Positions 1-12,000 of a DNA stretch of 64,000 nucleotides are shown here, piece after piece; positions within the stretch are counted from its first letter, which is position 1, and each line of letters starts with the position of its first letter. The notes below the pieces were generated by a model, which saw only the letters and a list, made by a program, of their open reading frames with translations, did no database searches and was not told where the DNA came from. Position numbers and translations under genes: made by a program. The stretch covers positions 94,214,553 to 94,278,552 of the forward strand of contig JAAALK010000080.1 in NCBI GenBank assembly GCA_019279435.1, read 5' to 3'. The stretch comes from Zizania palustris (Eukaryota; Streptophyta; Magnoliopsida; Poales; Poaceae).

Positions 1-1757
1 TCTACCCACAACCCCGAAAATTCAGCTCTACTAAGTCAGTGCAGGCTCCGCACACAGGGTGCTCCGAGCAGGCTTCGCACTTCACCCTTCGCAAGAGCGG
101 ACTTCCCTCTGAGGACTTCGAAGTAAGCCAAGACAGTGCTTCGCTAGTAATCAGAGAGGTCTAGCCTCCAGTTTACACAGAGCGAACAGACACTGAAAAA
201 CACACTTCTCTCGAACAGGCTTCTCACACAACTCTCCAGAAAAGCTCAGAAGAAAATGTAGTATAGAGAAACCGAAGCATGCAGAGAAGTATGCATACAA
301 GCTCAAGCAGTAAATGAACACAGAGTCAAAGCTTCAATGCTTGAATAGGGAACACAAAATGAACTCACAGATCTGAATACAAAGTATTTGGCGGCTAGTA
401 CAGGAGATCAAAAATTAATGCTCAAAGTGTTGATGTGACCTAGCCAGCCTCCACTATTTATAGGCACTATTCAGCCCTGTGAATAAACTGCTTTACCCCT
501 AGGGTTTACACCGGTTTTGTCTCATCAGAACAGAGGGGTACAACTGGTAGTCTACTTTATTTGGAGGCTTCTTTTGTCAGCTTCGCAGAGGGGACAGCAC
601 CAGCTTTTGCAGAGCAGACGTTGTCAGCCTTTGTAGTTTTGGACCCTTCTGAAGCCCCCCTTCGCACGCGAGGGGTGCGGTAGCTTCGGTGAGAAGCCTT
701 GAGCCTGACGGCCTTCGCTTCACCGAAGTCAGCCTTCGATACAGTGACGGTTTTGAGCCGAAGCCGTCAAAGCCCTTGGGCCTTCGCACCAACACCTTCG
801 GAGTGGACCACCACGGCTTCGCGGCTTCTCCTAGCTCGAACTTCGTCAGTCCGTGTACCGAAGCCATGCATGGCCGAAGTACCTGAAGTCATTCTCACTC
901 CGGAGCCAGCCTCGCTCCGGAGCCAGCTTCGTTCCGAAGCCTGCTTCACTCCGAAGCTTGCTCCACTCCGAAGCCCCACCTTCGGAGTACCACCCTTCGA
1001 AATCCCTCCTTCGTCCAAGGCCTCCGGATGAAGCATTCCATGAGCACTTCGTCGTAGTGTCTCTCCCCGAGCACACTCCTCGACGATCCTCATCCGGACC
1101 ATGCCTTCGATGCACCTCGACTTCTGAGACCTTCGTCGGGTATACCTTCGAGTGCCTCCCTCCGGAGCACACTTCGAACGCCTTGCCTCATTGCTGAGGA
1201 CTTGATCCACCATACTCCGAAGTCACTCCATTCGGAGTACCCTTCAAAGTGCCTCGCCTCCGAGGACATTGTCTCGGAGTACCTTATCCAGGAGTCACAC
1301 TCCGTACTTACTGCCTTCTCCTGGCGCACCTCGACCCGAGGTCCGACCTCGACCCCTTCGCATCCTTTGTGATGGAGCTCCCTGCTCCCCTGACATCAAG
1401 CCCCCCGCTTGACCCAGGTTCACCTGCTGTGAACCATCCATCGCCTCCGAAGTCCCCTGCGCACCACAGACAAACAGACAAGTGTATCCAGTACCCCGGA
1501 GACCTCTCCGAGTAAACAACCTCCGATACACACTCCGGTGTACCGCCCAAAGTACCAAGCCCTTTGGTACAACTCAGTCATCGTGTACTATCGTACCCCT
1601 CCGACAGGCACACTCCGCTGCAACAGCTGCAGCAACCAGAGGCCCGAACCCTTCGGTGAAACAGCCTCCGAACCCCTTCGGGGAGACCTCTTCAAATCAG
1701 AGGGTAAAATCTGTCAATCACTCATTAGAGACTCCAAAACCAACCCTTGGTTTCTCA
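1..1757 (-). repeat. 3' LTR of element B (truncated by the window edge)
   Basis: Read on the minus strand the LTR starts tgagaaaccaagggttgg at 1757, directly after a polypurine tract. It matches the solo LTR at 19909-21924 over its length, and the fragment at 18914-19582 over the part they share. It is full of short CpG-bearing palindromes (cttcgaag, ccttcgg, ctccgaag). A local tandem run of an ~18-bp unit (gctccgaagcc type) lies at about 890-990. Long open frames across 577-1558 on both strands are a by-product of this repetitive composition. Roughly the last 200 bp of the LTR lie outside the window. Confidence 0.85.
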
Positions 1758-2885
1758 ATCTCCCCCTTGATGAGTGCATTGACAACCAAATTCAAGTTCA
1801 AGAAAATTTGAAAAATTTCAGCTCACAAGTGGCCATAAAAACTCAGAAACGAGCCAAATTATGTCACTTGACAAAAGAATTTTCCTCCCCCTTTTCAAAA
1901 GAGTAAAAGCCCCTTCGGCAAAACTTCCCTTTGCAAGATAAAAACTCCCCTTGAATAATGTTCCCCCTTTGCGGCAGAGAACTCAACAATTTCTCCCCCT
2001 TTAGCAATGCAAGCATTAAGGAGCATGTAAAAGATTCATAGCTTTGAAATGGGCAGAATTGCAAAGACATATAAAGCAAAAATATGCCAATATTAACACC
2101 AATTATCATGTGCTCAGCTCAATTTAACATGCTCTAAAAACATGATGACAACATGTGATTTTATCATTTTGAAATAAAAGCATCACCACTCAATCAAGGT
2201 TACTAGACAAGTAAAAGGAGGGACTGCGCAAAGCTAGTCAATTTCTACTATAGACAAACAAGTCCAGTTCAAATGGAGCATTGAAAGCAAACTTGATGAT
2301 CAATGAATTTTGTTGTTCTTTTCATAATGCCAGGGGTTATTTGTTTGTCCACCTTATACTTTCGAATCAGGCCAAGCCCAGGCATGAAAACCATCAAAAG
2401 CTTAAGGCAGTGATTTTGACATACACTACACTATCCCAGATAAGACCAATGTGCACTGGTAAGCAGTCTAGAATAGAGTAGTGCGACAAACAAACCCACC
2501 TGGATCTTTTCACTTGTAGCATGCAAATCATGGAGTTTTGGATTTGAATTAAGTGAACAATTTGTTTAGCATTTGATGAATATCCATGAGTAAGTAGAAC
2601 AAATTTTCAAGTTGCAATGTTTAGCATCCAAAGAAAAGGAGTCTTGTCATCAAGCAGATAAAAGATAGCTAAAGTAGTCCTACCTAATCATGCTAGATTC
2701 AAGACTAAGCAGTGAGCATGATTTGATTTTGGAAAGAAGAATCATGCACAAAATGTTTCAGTCATATTAAATAGAACTTAGCTGTCATGATTACATGAAT
2801 TAAAATCAGGCATATAAGTGCAAGAGATATAAATGCAATTTCACACACAATGAGCATATGCAAGAAAGTCAAAATCTGCTCCACC
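1758..2885 (-). other. Element B 3' noncoding region with repeated polypurine tracts
   Basis: There is no coding sequence here. On the minus strand, purine-rich blocks of the aaagggggag type occur at about 1992-2003, 1958-1970, 1938-1950, 1884-1895 and, next to the LTR, 1758-1769. The last should prime plus-strand DNA synthesis. The block at about 2320-2510 resembles the same part of element A (12688-12882) although the LTRs of the two families differ. Multiple polypurine tracts upstream of the 3' LTR are a published Sirevirus hallmark. No env-like frame is visible. Confidence 0.75.
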
Positions 2886-4776
2886 TCACAAAATGTCGTA
2901 AGGGTGACAAATACCAAGTTCCGCATGCAAGTAGGCAAATCGAGAAGAATCGAGGGGTTTTGTGAAAATATCGGCTAGCTGGTGTTGGCTATCAACGTAT
3001 TGAAGTTCAATATCACCCTTCTCATTATGATCTCTGAGAAAATGATATCACACATCAATGTGTTTGGTTCTAGAGTGCTAAACCGGGTTGTTTGCTATAC
3101 AAATAGCACTAGTGTTATCACAGAAATGTGGAACACTCTTATAATCTAACCTGAAATCCTGCAAAGTGGAAACCATCCACAAAATATGACAGCAACAGCT
3201 AGCTGCAGCAACATATTCAGCCTCAGCCGTCGATTGTGCAACACTAGACTATTTGCGGGAAGACCAGCAAACCAGAGAAGTACCTAGAAAATGACAAGTA
3301 CCAGAGGTACTTTTCCTATCAATCCTACACCCAGCAAAATCTGCATCGGAATAACCTCGAAGAAACAAAGAGGAAGACGCCGAATACCAAATGCCAAATT
3401 CGAGGGTATGTTTGAGATACCTGAGAATGCGCTTTACCGCTTGGCGGTGCGAAGCTCGTGGTGAAGCCTGAAAATGAGCGCACAGACACACTGCGAAGTG
3501 TATGTCCGACCTCGTAGAAGTCAAGTAGAGGAGGGAGCCGATCATGCTTCGGAACTCCTTCTGATATACGGCTTCTGCATCCTCATCAGGATCCAATGCT
3601 ACAGATGTAGCCATTGGAGTGGTGAGGGGCTTCGCATCAGCCATGTCGAACTTCTTGAGCAGGTCCTTGGTGTACTTCATCTGGTGGACGAATGTACCTT
3701 GTTTGCTTTGCTTGATTTGCAAACCAAGGAAAAATGTGAGTTCGCCCATCATGGACATCTCGAACTCCCTTCTAATGGTATCTGCAAACTCCGCAACCAA
3801 AGCATGAGAAGAGCCACCAAAGATGATGTCATCCACATAAATCTTGACTAGGAGGAAATCTTTGCCATGCTTGAGAGTTAACAGGGTTTTATCAACAGAT
3901 CCCATCAAATATTCCCGCTCAAGCAGAAATGACTTAAGTCTATCATACCATGCCCGAGGGGCCTGCTTGAGTCCATAAAGAGCCTTATGAAGTTTAAGGA
4001 CTTTATGTGGGTATTTAGGATTCTCGAAACCAGGGGGTTGTTTTACATAAACATCTTCACCCATGAAGCCATTAAGAAAAGCACTTTTGACATCCATTTG
4101 ATAGAGTTTGAAACCACGGGATGCCGCAAATGCAAGCAAAATCCTAATGGCATCAAGACGAGCAATAGGTGGAAAAGTTTCAGTAAAATCAATCCCTTTT
4201 AATTGAGAATAACCCTGAGCTACAAGTCTAGCCTTGTTTCTAATTATAGTCCCATCCTCCCCTTGTTTGTTTTTGAAAATCCATTTTGTTCCAATGAAAT
4301 GAACATTTGGTGGAGGATCAACTAAACTCCAGACTTGGTTTCTCTCAAAATTTTCAAGTTCTTCATGCATGGCATTGATCCAACTAGAATCAGAAAGTGC
4401 ATGACTAACATCTAAGAGCTCGAAAGAAGCAACAAAACGGAATCAATGAAATGAGCATGAGAACGTGTTACCCTTTGATCAAGCTCACCAATGATCTTCT
4501 CGGGAGGATGCATCCTTTGAACATGATGTGGAGCCTCACGGCGGGATGCAGTCTCCCCCTCAATTTGTGCGTTGGAGTGGTCCAAGATGACTAATGTTGA
4601 GGCAGTTGCTTCGGGACCTTGTGCTGAAGTGGTCGAAGCAGGGTCGGCTTCGGGGGTTGATGTCAAGGGTAGTAGGGGTTCATCCTCAAAATCTCCGGGA
4701 TCTTCTTCTTCGAAGATGGTGTGTTTCATGTCATGTTCATTTGCCTGTTCAAGCGTAGAACTAACAGAGGGGGTTG
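2886..4776 (-). pseudogene. pol: Element B pol, 3' half: integrase C-terminus, reverse transcriptase, RNase H
   Basis: The product would copy element RNA into DNA. Translation of the minus strand shows a spacer region (4776-4412), then the copia RT: WIFKNKQGEDG, RLVAQGYSQ, QMDVKSAFLNG and an intact YVDD box (YVDDIIFGGS). RNase H follows, with SDADFAGCRIDRKSTSGTC and, past a stop, AEAEYVAAASCCC and a KHIDV motif. The frame closes at 2886-2888. In-frame stops include one just after CWSSRK at 3249 and two more in RNase H, one of which replaces the expected Arg after KHIDV (CGA to TGA pattern). The region 4412-4370 is also disrupted. Decayed, not functional. Confidence 0.9.
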
Positions 4777-4781
4777 ATTCA

Positions 4782-6242
4782 TGAGGAGCCATGCTGAATA
4801 GCGTGGGCCTCATGGCTCCAGATGTGATGAGTCATTGTCAACGGTAGTCAAAGAGGACTGAAAAGAGAGAGATGACCTGCTGCATCTGGGCCGCGTGTGA
4901 CTCAGGTACACGGGCAGCGAGCGACTGTCGGGCAGAGGAGGCCGCGAAGTCGGGCTGGCCCAATCCGGGTACATGGGCTAGGAGCAGCAGAGGATCCACT
5001 GGACTGTTGACCGGGATTGACTCAGGTACACGGGCGGCGAGTGATTGCCGGGCTGAGGGAGCTGCGGAATCGGGCCGGCCCAATCCGGGTACCCGGTGCG
5101 AAGACGGTGGACGCTTTGTCAGTTTCGGCGCAAAACTGACGACCGTTGATTTCGGATCTGACCGTCCTGAGGTGAAGCCGTAGCTGCTACGAAAGCTCCG
5201 CATCAGGACAAGTTACCTTTATTTAGGTTTTTACTATTTTGCCTTTAGGCCCACAGTCTGTCAGTCGAGTCTGTAAAAAACCCTAAGGGCATTTCGGTCT
5301 TTTCCATTTTTATTCAGCGTCTGTAAAAAACCCTAGGGGTATTTCTGCATTTTCCCATTTTATTGGGCTGCCTATAAAAAGGCCCCAATCCCTAGGGTTA
5401 GGGTTAACTCAATCAAATCAAAAAATCAGAGTTCCTTTTATCCCATTCTTCCTCCTCTGTTCTAGCGCCGCCGTTGCTCTGTTCTTTTTCTCCCGCCGGC
5501 TTGGCCATTTCTCTCGCCTAGAGCTCCTGCGCCGCACTGTTACCATCGAAGAGCTCGTGATTGGTTTTTTTCCTTTCAAAAAAAAAACCGGAACTGGTTT
5601 TCTTGAGGAGTTACTATGCATCGGTTTTCTTCTGGGGAGAGCGTCTCTGCTGCCTGGCGGTGGCGCGCTGAAGACTGCGGGCGTGGCGTCCGCAGCGGGA
5701 GGTGCTCAGCGCGCAGGACTGGTGTTCGGCAGAATGCACAGGAGACAACTGTTCATGGTATCTCTAATACCTCGTTTTGCGTGAAATCACAGTTAGTTCA
5801 CTGATTAATTTCTAGCACATTTATTTTCTTGCATTTAACTTTGTCAATTTTAAATGCATTATATATTGTGCTACTTTGATGAGGTCTTAGTTTCACCGGT
5901 TATTTTTGATTAGATACTTGTTGATCTTGTGATGGATGAAATGTCTGTGAGCGATGTGTATTTTTTATGTGCTTGATGGATTACCTACGTTCTGGTGAAA
6001 TTTTTGTGGAGATGCTATTTGTTAAGTGATTGGACTTAATCTGCCTTTAATCACTGTGTTGGTGTCTTTTCGATTAGGACACCGGTCGTTTTTAGGCTAG
6101 ATTATTTTAGGTCTTGTTGATCTGTTTACTTTTCACTGTTAGTCTGTTGAGGTGCGTTGGGTGTTGGGAGCAGGCCATTAATTCGCAAGAATTGTTTAGG
6201 CGCACATTCACCCCCCCTCTGGTCGCTACTTTCGGTCCTACA
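4782..6242 (+). repeat. 5' LTR of element A
   Basis: 1,461 bp, starting tgaggagccatgctgaat and ending ggtcctaca. U3 holds two copies of a ~80-bp segment (about 4898-4976 and 5018-5096, period 120 bp) containing tgactcaggtacacgggc and ggcccaatccgggtac. The promoter lies at about 5270-5410, and U5 carries a GC-rich leader-like stretch. Unlike the LTRs of C, D and the solo LTR at 30840, this one lacks the cttcgaag-rich segment, which makes it about 500 bp shorter. Confidence 0.95.
5272..5408 (+). promoter_or_regulatory. LTR promoter of element A: telo-boxes and TATA box
   Basis: Two direct repeats of ctgtaaaaaaccctaagg type (about 5272-5287 and 5322-5337) each contain the plant telo-box AAACCCTA. 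A TATA box (tataaaaag, 5373-5381) follows, then ccctagggttagggttaa at about 5391-5408, where transcription probably begins. The same order occurs in the 3' LTR (about 14140-14280), and similar motifs recur in the related LTRs at 30840, 48455, 56168 and 59896. The telo-box is known from promoters of ribosomal-protein and other growth-linked plant genes; use by this element is inference. Confidence 0.7.
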
Positions 6243-6244
6243 AG

Positions 6245-6256
6245 TGGTATCAGAGC
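6245..6256 (+). other. Primer-binding site of element A (initiator Met tRNA)
   Basis: tggtatcagagc, two bases after the LTR end, is complementary to the 3' end of plant initiator methionine tRNA and is the standard copia primer site. The identical site occurs in element C at 47936-47947. Confidence 0.95.
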
Positions 6257-6307
6257 CTTGTTAGGGTTTTTCCATACCTTAACCGGTTCTAAACCCCAGT
6301 AGTGATC

Positions 6308-9050
6308 ATGACGTCTCCTGGCAAGGTCCCGTCCTTGGAAGCTTATGGCTATAATTATTGGAAGACTCGCATGCGAGCCTATCTGATGAGCCAAAGCTCA
6401 GACATCTGGGACATCTGCATTCACACTACTTTCACAGTGTTGCCTGTTGATGAGCGTGATTCTCCGGATATCATTGCCCAACATCAGAACAACAACAAAG
6501 CGGTGAATATTCTGTTCTCTGGTTTAGGTCCCACTGAATTTGAGCGTGTTAGCCATCTCTCCACTGCGAGAGAGATCTGGGCTACCCTCCAGGCACACCA
6601 TGAGGGGACAGCCCAGGTCAAGGCTCGGCTCTATCAGACCTACCGGCGTGAATATGAGAACTTCACACAAAAGCCGGGTGAATCTGTTGAAGCGTTGTTT
6701 GGTCGTTTTCAGTCGATCATAAACAAGCTTCGGGACAACAAGGCTGAGGGTGTTCAGTTAGTCTCAGATCATGAACAGGCGCTCAAGGTTCTTCATACCT
6801 TGGACCCAAAGATCTGGGAGATCAAGGTATCCTCTATCATTGAGAGCACTTCTTATGATACCTTGACCATTTCTGATTTGTTTAGCAAACTGAAGGCCAC
6901 CGAGGTTGATACCCAGTTGAGATCAAATGTCACTGGCTCTGGATCAAAGTCTCTGGCCCTTGCTACACCTTCTTCTGTGAGCTGTGTTGGGTTCTCCTTG
7001 ATGTCTATCACTGAGGACCAGCTTGAGTCTTTGGGAGATGATGATTTGTGTCTGTTTAACAACCGGGTGCGTCGTGTCTATGATAAGAGGATGTTCAAAA
7101 GACACGGCACAAAGACCGGATGCTTTGAGTGTGGTGATCCAGGACACTTCATCGCCGACTGCCCCAAGCGCAATGGACACAAGAAGGGCACCGGTGGTGG
7201 CTTCCACGACTCCGGCAAGCACGACAGCTCCTCCGTCAACAAGGGCAAGCCAAAAAACCAGATTCTTCAGAAAGGCCCTGAAGGACTACCGGCGAGAGAA
7301 CAAGAAGCGCGACAAGGCCTTCTTCGCTGAGATGGAGAAGAGCTACTCCAAGCGGTCCACGTCTTCTTCCTCTTCATCGAGCTCAAGCGATGAGGAGATC
7401 ATCATCAGGAAGGGGAAGGACAAGGATGATCCAGCAGGCCTTTGCTTAATGGCCTTCGGGGACAGACCGAAGAGCCGCTCACATCAGCGCCGAAGATCCC
7501 GCAAGAGCTTCTGCTCAATGGCTCTTGGGGATAAGAAAGAGAAGAGCTCCTCCGATGACTCCGACGACGACGACAATGAAAAGGTATCATCCTATGAACG
7601 CGAAATCGTTGATTTACTTGAAAGCAATCGTCAGGAGTTAAAGTATCGGGAAAAACTGCTTAGAGGGGCTAAGAAGAGGATAGATGAGTTAGAGAGTGAG
7701 CTTGCCGTGGCCAACGGCAGAATTGAGAGTCTATCTTCTTCTCCTTGCTTGGGTGATAGCAGTGAGTGCCCAAAGTGTGAGGTGCTTCTGTGTGACCTGT
7801 CGACTCTGAAGTCCAGGTACACATAAAGGGTTGATGAGAGGGACGCTTTGGCCACTGAGCTTGAAAGCGCTCAGCTGGAGCTGAAAGATGCTCAAGCCAC
7901 CGTCGTCCTACCCTGTGCTGATTGCCCATCACATCTTGCTAGTTTAGCTGAGCTGAAAGCTAAGGGCGATGAGTGTCTGGGTGATTTGGAGAGAATGAGA
8001 GCTGAGCTAGCGCAGACTAGGCTAGAGCTTGAGACATTGTCAGTTCCACCCACTGTCTGTGAGAACTGTCTGTCTCTTAGAATGGAGCTGATTAAGCTGA
8101 AAGCCGAGAAGTCTGTCCAGATAGATAGCGAGTGTGAGACCTGCTTGTCTCAGGTGGAGGTACTAGCTTCCTTGAGAGAGGAGATAGCTGATTCGCAAAA
8201 TGAGAACTTTTACCTCCGTTCTATCCTGAGTTGGATCAGTGCCAGGGAGCCACAGCTCGGCATGATGATCCAGCAGTTCAAGAGGCAAGATGGGTTTGGG
8301 GTAGGTTATACCTACACCAAGGCTGACTTTGAGAGTGCCATTAGCCGGGCAGTGGAGTGGATTAAAATGACTCCTGAGCAGAGATATCCCAAGACCCATT
8401 CCACTGAGTCTTCCCAGGCTTGTCAGCCCAAGGATGGAGTGATCCATGAACCACCCAAAGCTCCACCCAAGAAACCCATCTGGGTTCCAAAGCCCAAACT
8501 TCTCCACACTTCTCTAGACTCTCTTCCTGGACCCTCTCAACCTAAGAAGACAACACCAAACACCACTAAGCCCAAGAACCCCAAACCTCAACCACATTCC
8601 AAGAAGCCCACTTACCATTGCGAGTATTGTCAGAGAGACGGGCATCTTGCAGAGTTTTGCTTCAGGAGGAAGCGGGTTGAGAGAGCAGAGAGAGCTCGTG
8701 GTGGTCAGGAGCAGTTCTACCAGCAGGATGGTAGACTGCGTGTTCCTCGACGCGGGGAGAGGCTAGAGGCCAGGCCGCGTCGTGTAGGTGGTGGTAGAGG
8801 AGACGGCTTTCATGCCCGTGCTCCAGATGGTGGTGTTCGTTCCGGCAGAGCTCCAGGCCGTTTTGTCTATGGTCCTGGACCTCGTGGCCGAGGTTTTAGG
8901 CAGAACCGAGGACCGCGCTTTGAGCCGCGTTATGGTCCAAGCTTTTCTGATGATTTCTGCTTTCCGTCTTTTGAGCAGATGGCTCGACACTGGTTTAGCT
9001 CTTTTGCTAAACCCGGTGCCGGACCATTTGCTCCCACTTACAACCACTGA
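6308..9050 (+). pseudogene. gag: Element A gag: capsid/nucleocapsid with two zinc knuckles and coiled coils
   Basis: Gag would coat element RNA. The start chosen is ATG 6308 (MTSPGKVPSLEAYG), because the upstream GTG at 6302 is not needed. Domains in order: an N-terminal UBN2-like capsid region (YNYWKTRMRAYL, WEIKVSSI); a CX2CX4HX4C knuckle at 7121-7162 (CFECGDPGHFIADC); Ser/Asp-rich acidic stretches; four CxxC-headed coiled-coil modules (7764-8200); a Pro/Lys linker; a second CX2CX4HX4C knuckle at 8619-8660; and an Arg/Gly-rich tail. Breaks: an extra A in the run at 7252-7257 shifts the frame, and a GAA to TAA change stops it at 7824-7826. The final TGA (9048-9050) is conserved in D, so it is probably the true gag end. 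Confidence 0.92.
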
Positions 9051-9052
9051 TT

Positions 9053-12000
9053 GTGCAGGATCGGGGACTGGAGGACGTTTGGATCATGGACTCAGGATGC
9101 TCTCGCCACATGACGGGACATCGCAGATGGTTCTCCAGTCTCACTCCCCCGAGCTCCAAAGAGTACATCACTTTCGGGAACAGTGGTCAAGGGAAAGTAA
9201 GTGGCATTGGCTCAATTCGCATTTCAGACCATTTTTCTTTGAAGAACGTTGCTTTGGTTGGAAACTTGAACTTTAATTTGATTTCTGTTTCGCAACTTCT
9301 TGAGGATGGTTTGGAGGTGCGTTTTAAGAAGGGCAATTCTTCTGTGTTTGATTCTAGAGGGTCTTTGATTTGCCAGATCTTACCTTTCGGTAAAGTTTTT
9401 CGGATTGACTTCTCTAGTTCTTTTGGCCCTTCTCGCTGTTTGATTGCTGGATCCTCCTCTGAGCTCTGGAAGTGGCATAGGAGGTTAGGTCATTTGAGTT
9501 TTGACCTGCTAGTCAGGTTGAGCTCTATGGACCTCATCCGAGGATTGCCCAAGCTTAAGATGGAGAAGGATCTAGTTTGCCATCCCTGTCGTCATGGGAA
9601 AATGGTTGCCGCTTCTCACTCACCTGTGACTCAGGTGATGACTTCGTATCCGGGCGAGCTGTTACACATGGACACTGTCGGTCCAGCTCGGGTACGCTCA
9701 GTCGGTGGGAAGTGGTACGCACTTGTGATTGTTGACGACTTTTCTCGATTCTCGTGGGTTTTCTTTTTGGAGTCTAAGGATGAAACTTTTCATTTTGTTC
9801 ATGACCTGATTTTGAAGCTGAAGAATGAGAACAATGGTCGGATGCGAGCAATTCGCTCCGACAACGGCTCTGAGTTCAAGAACTCTCAGTTCGTCAGCTT
9901 CTGTAGTGATCAGGGTCTTGACCATCAGTTTTCTGCTCCTTACACTCCCCCACAGAATGGCGTTGTGGAACGAAAGAACCGCACGCTAGTCGAGATGGCC
10001 AGGACGATGCTCGATGAGCACATGACTCCTATGCGCTTTTGGGCTGAAGCCATGAACACGGCTTGCTATCTGGCCAACCGCATTTTTCTTAGAGCTTACC
10101 TAGGTAAGACCTCATATGAGTTGCGGTTTGGTAGACAGCCCAAGGTGAGCCACTTGCGAGCGTTTGGCTGCAAGTGCTTTGTGCTCAAGAAGGGAGGGCA
10201 TTTGGACAAATTTGAGTCTCGTTGCTGGGATGGAGTTTTTCTTGGTTATGCTTTGCATTCTCGAGGCTTCCGTGTTTGGAACCTCGACTCCCAGCAGCTT
10301 GTCGAGACTTGCGAGGTTTCTTTTGATGAGTCCTTGCCTTCTTTAACTCCTTCTTTTGAGCTTTCTGGTGATGGTGAGCTCGGAGAGTCCATCTTCGAGG
10401 AAGATGAGGATACTCCAGCTGCTGATGAGGGTGGGCCTTCTGCACCTCCTGCAGAGCCCACACCTTCTGAGACTTCGACTGAGGATGAGGGCGGACCTCT
10501 GATCACTTCTTCCACTTCGATCGAGCCCCCTCAGTCGAGTCCAGAGGTGCCAGCTGCTGACTCCGGTGAGGTGACTTCAGATCACCAGGGATCCCGAGCA
10601 GTTCAGCGTGATCACCCCTCAGAGCTCATCATCGGTGATGTGTCTTCAAGAACTTTGCGTTCGTCTGTTGACTCTCTTGCTGTGTTTGCTGAATCTGCTT
10701 TTGTTGCATCTTTTGAGCCCAGAGACATTTCTCATGCTCTTTCTGACTCGAACTGGATTAATGCCATGCAAGAAGAGCTTGAGAATTTTGTCCGCAATCG
10801 GGTTTGGACTCTAGTAGAACTGCCACCAGGATGCAACCCCATAGGCACCAAGTGGGTGTTCAAGAACAAGCAAGGTGAAGATGGGGTTGTGGTGCGCAAC
10901 AAAGCTCGACTAGTCGCCCAGGGTTTCTGCCAGAAGGAAGGTATTGATTTTGAAGAAACTTTCGCCCCTGTTGCCCGTCTTGAGTCCATTCGCATTCTTT
11001 TAGCTTTTGCCGCTTCGAAGGGTTTTAAGCTTTTTCAAATGGACGTCAAGAGTGCTTTTCTGAACGGGTACATAGAGGAGGAGGTTTATGTTAGGCAGCC
11101 CCCCGGTTTTGAGAACCCTAAGTTTCCTCGACATGTTTTTAAGCTGCAGAAAGCTTTATACGGGTTGAAGCAAGCCCCCAGGGCTTGGTATGACCGGTTA
11201 AAGCAGTTTTTGTTGGGGAAGGGATTTGTGATGGGTTCTGTGGATAAGACTCTCTTCTTGCTCAGGGATGCTTCAGATTTTTTAGTCGCTCAGATTTACG
11301 TGGATGATATTATTTTTGGCGGTACTACTAACGATCTTGTGTCCAAGTTTTCTGAGCAGATGCACAACGAGTTTGAGATGAGCCTCATGGGTGAGCTCAA
11401 GTACTTTCTAGGGCTCCAGATCAAGCAGACCAAGGACGGCACCTTCATCCACCAAGGTAAGTACACTCGTGACATGTTGAAAAAATTTGACTTTGGTGGT
11501 GAGCTGAAGCCGCAGATGACCCCAATGGGTACATCTGGGGGCCTGGACAAGGACGAGAGCGGCGTCAAGGTCAACGAGAGAGAGTTTCGAGGGATGATCG
11601 GTTCGCTGCTGTACTTGACGGCGACGAGGCCAGACATACAGTTCGCCGTGGGACTGTGCGCGCGTTTCCAGTCTTCACCTCGCGCGTCTCATCGGTAGGC
11701 TGTCAAGCGCATCTTCAGGTATCTCACTTATGCGCCTGATCTTGGTCTTTACTATTCAGCATCATCTTCTCTTGATTTATCTGGATTTTCGGATGCCGAT
11801 TTTGGTGGGTGCCGGTTGGATCGCAAGTCGACTTCCGGTACTTGCCAGTTTCTTGGTTCGTCTCTTGTCTCTTGGTCTTCTCGAAAGCAATCTGGAGTTG
11901 CTCTTTCGAACACTGAGGCTGAGTATGTAGCTGCTGCTAGCTGCTGCTCACAGTTGGTTTGGATGATTTCCACTTTGAGAGATTTTGGGTTGTTCTTTCC

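Noticed and set aside
577..1558. Many overlapping Ser/Arg-rich open frames on both strands, repeated at 20809-21862
   Set aside because: They lie in LTR palindromic repeat sequence and have no family resemblance.
6245..6256. tRNA gene near the primer site
   Set aside because: Only the 12-base primer-binding complement is present, with no cloverleaf.
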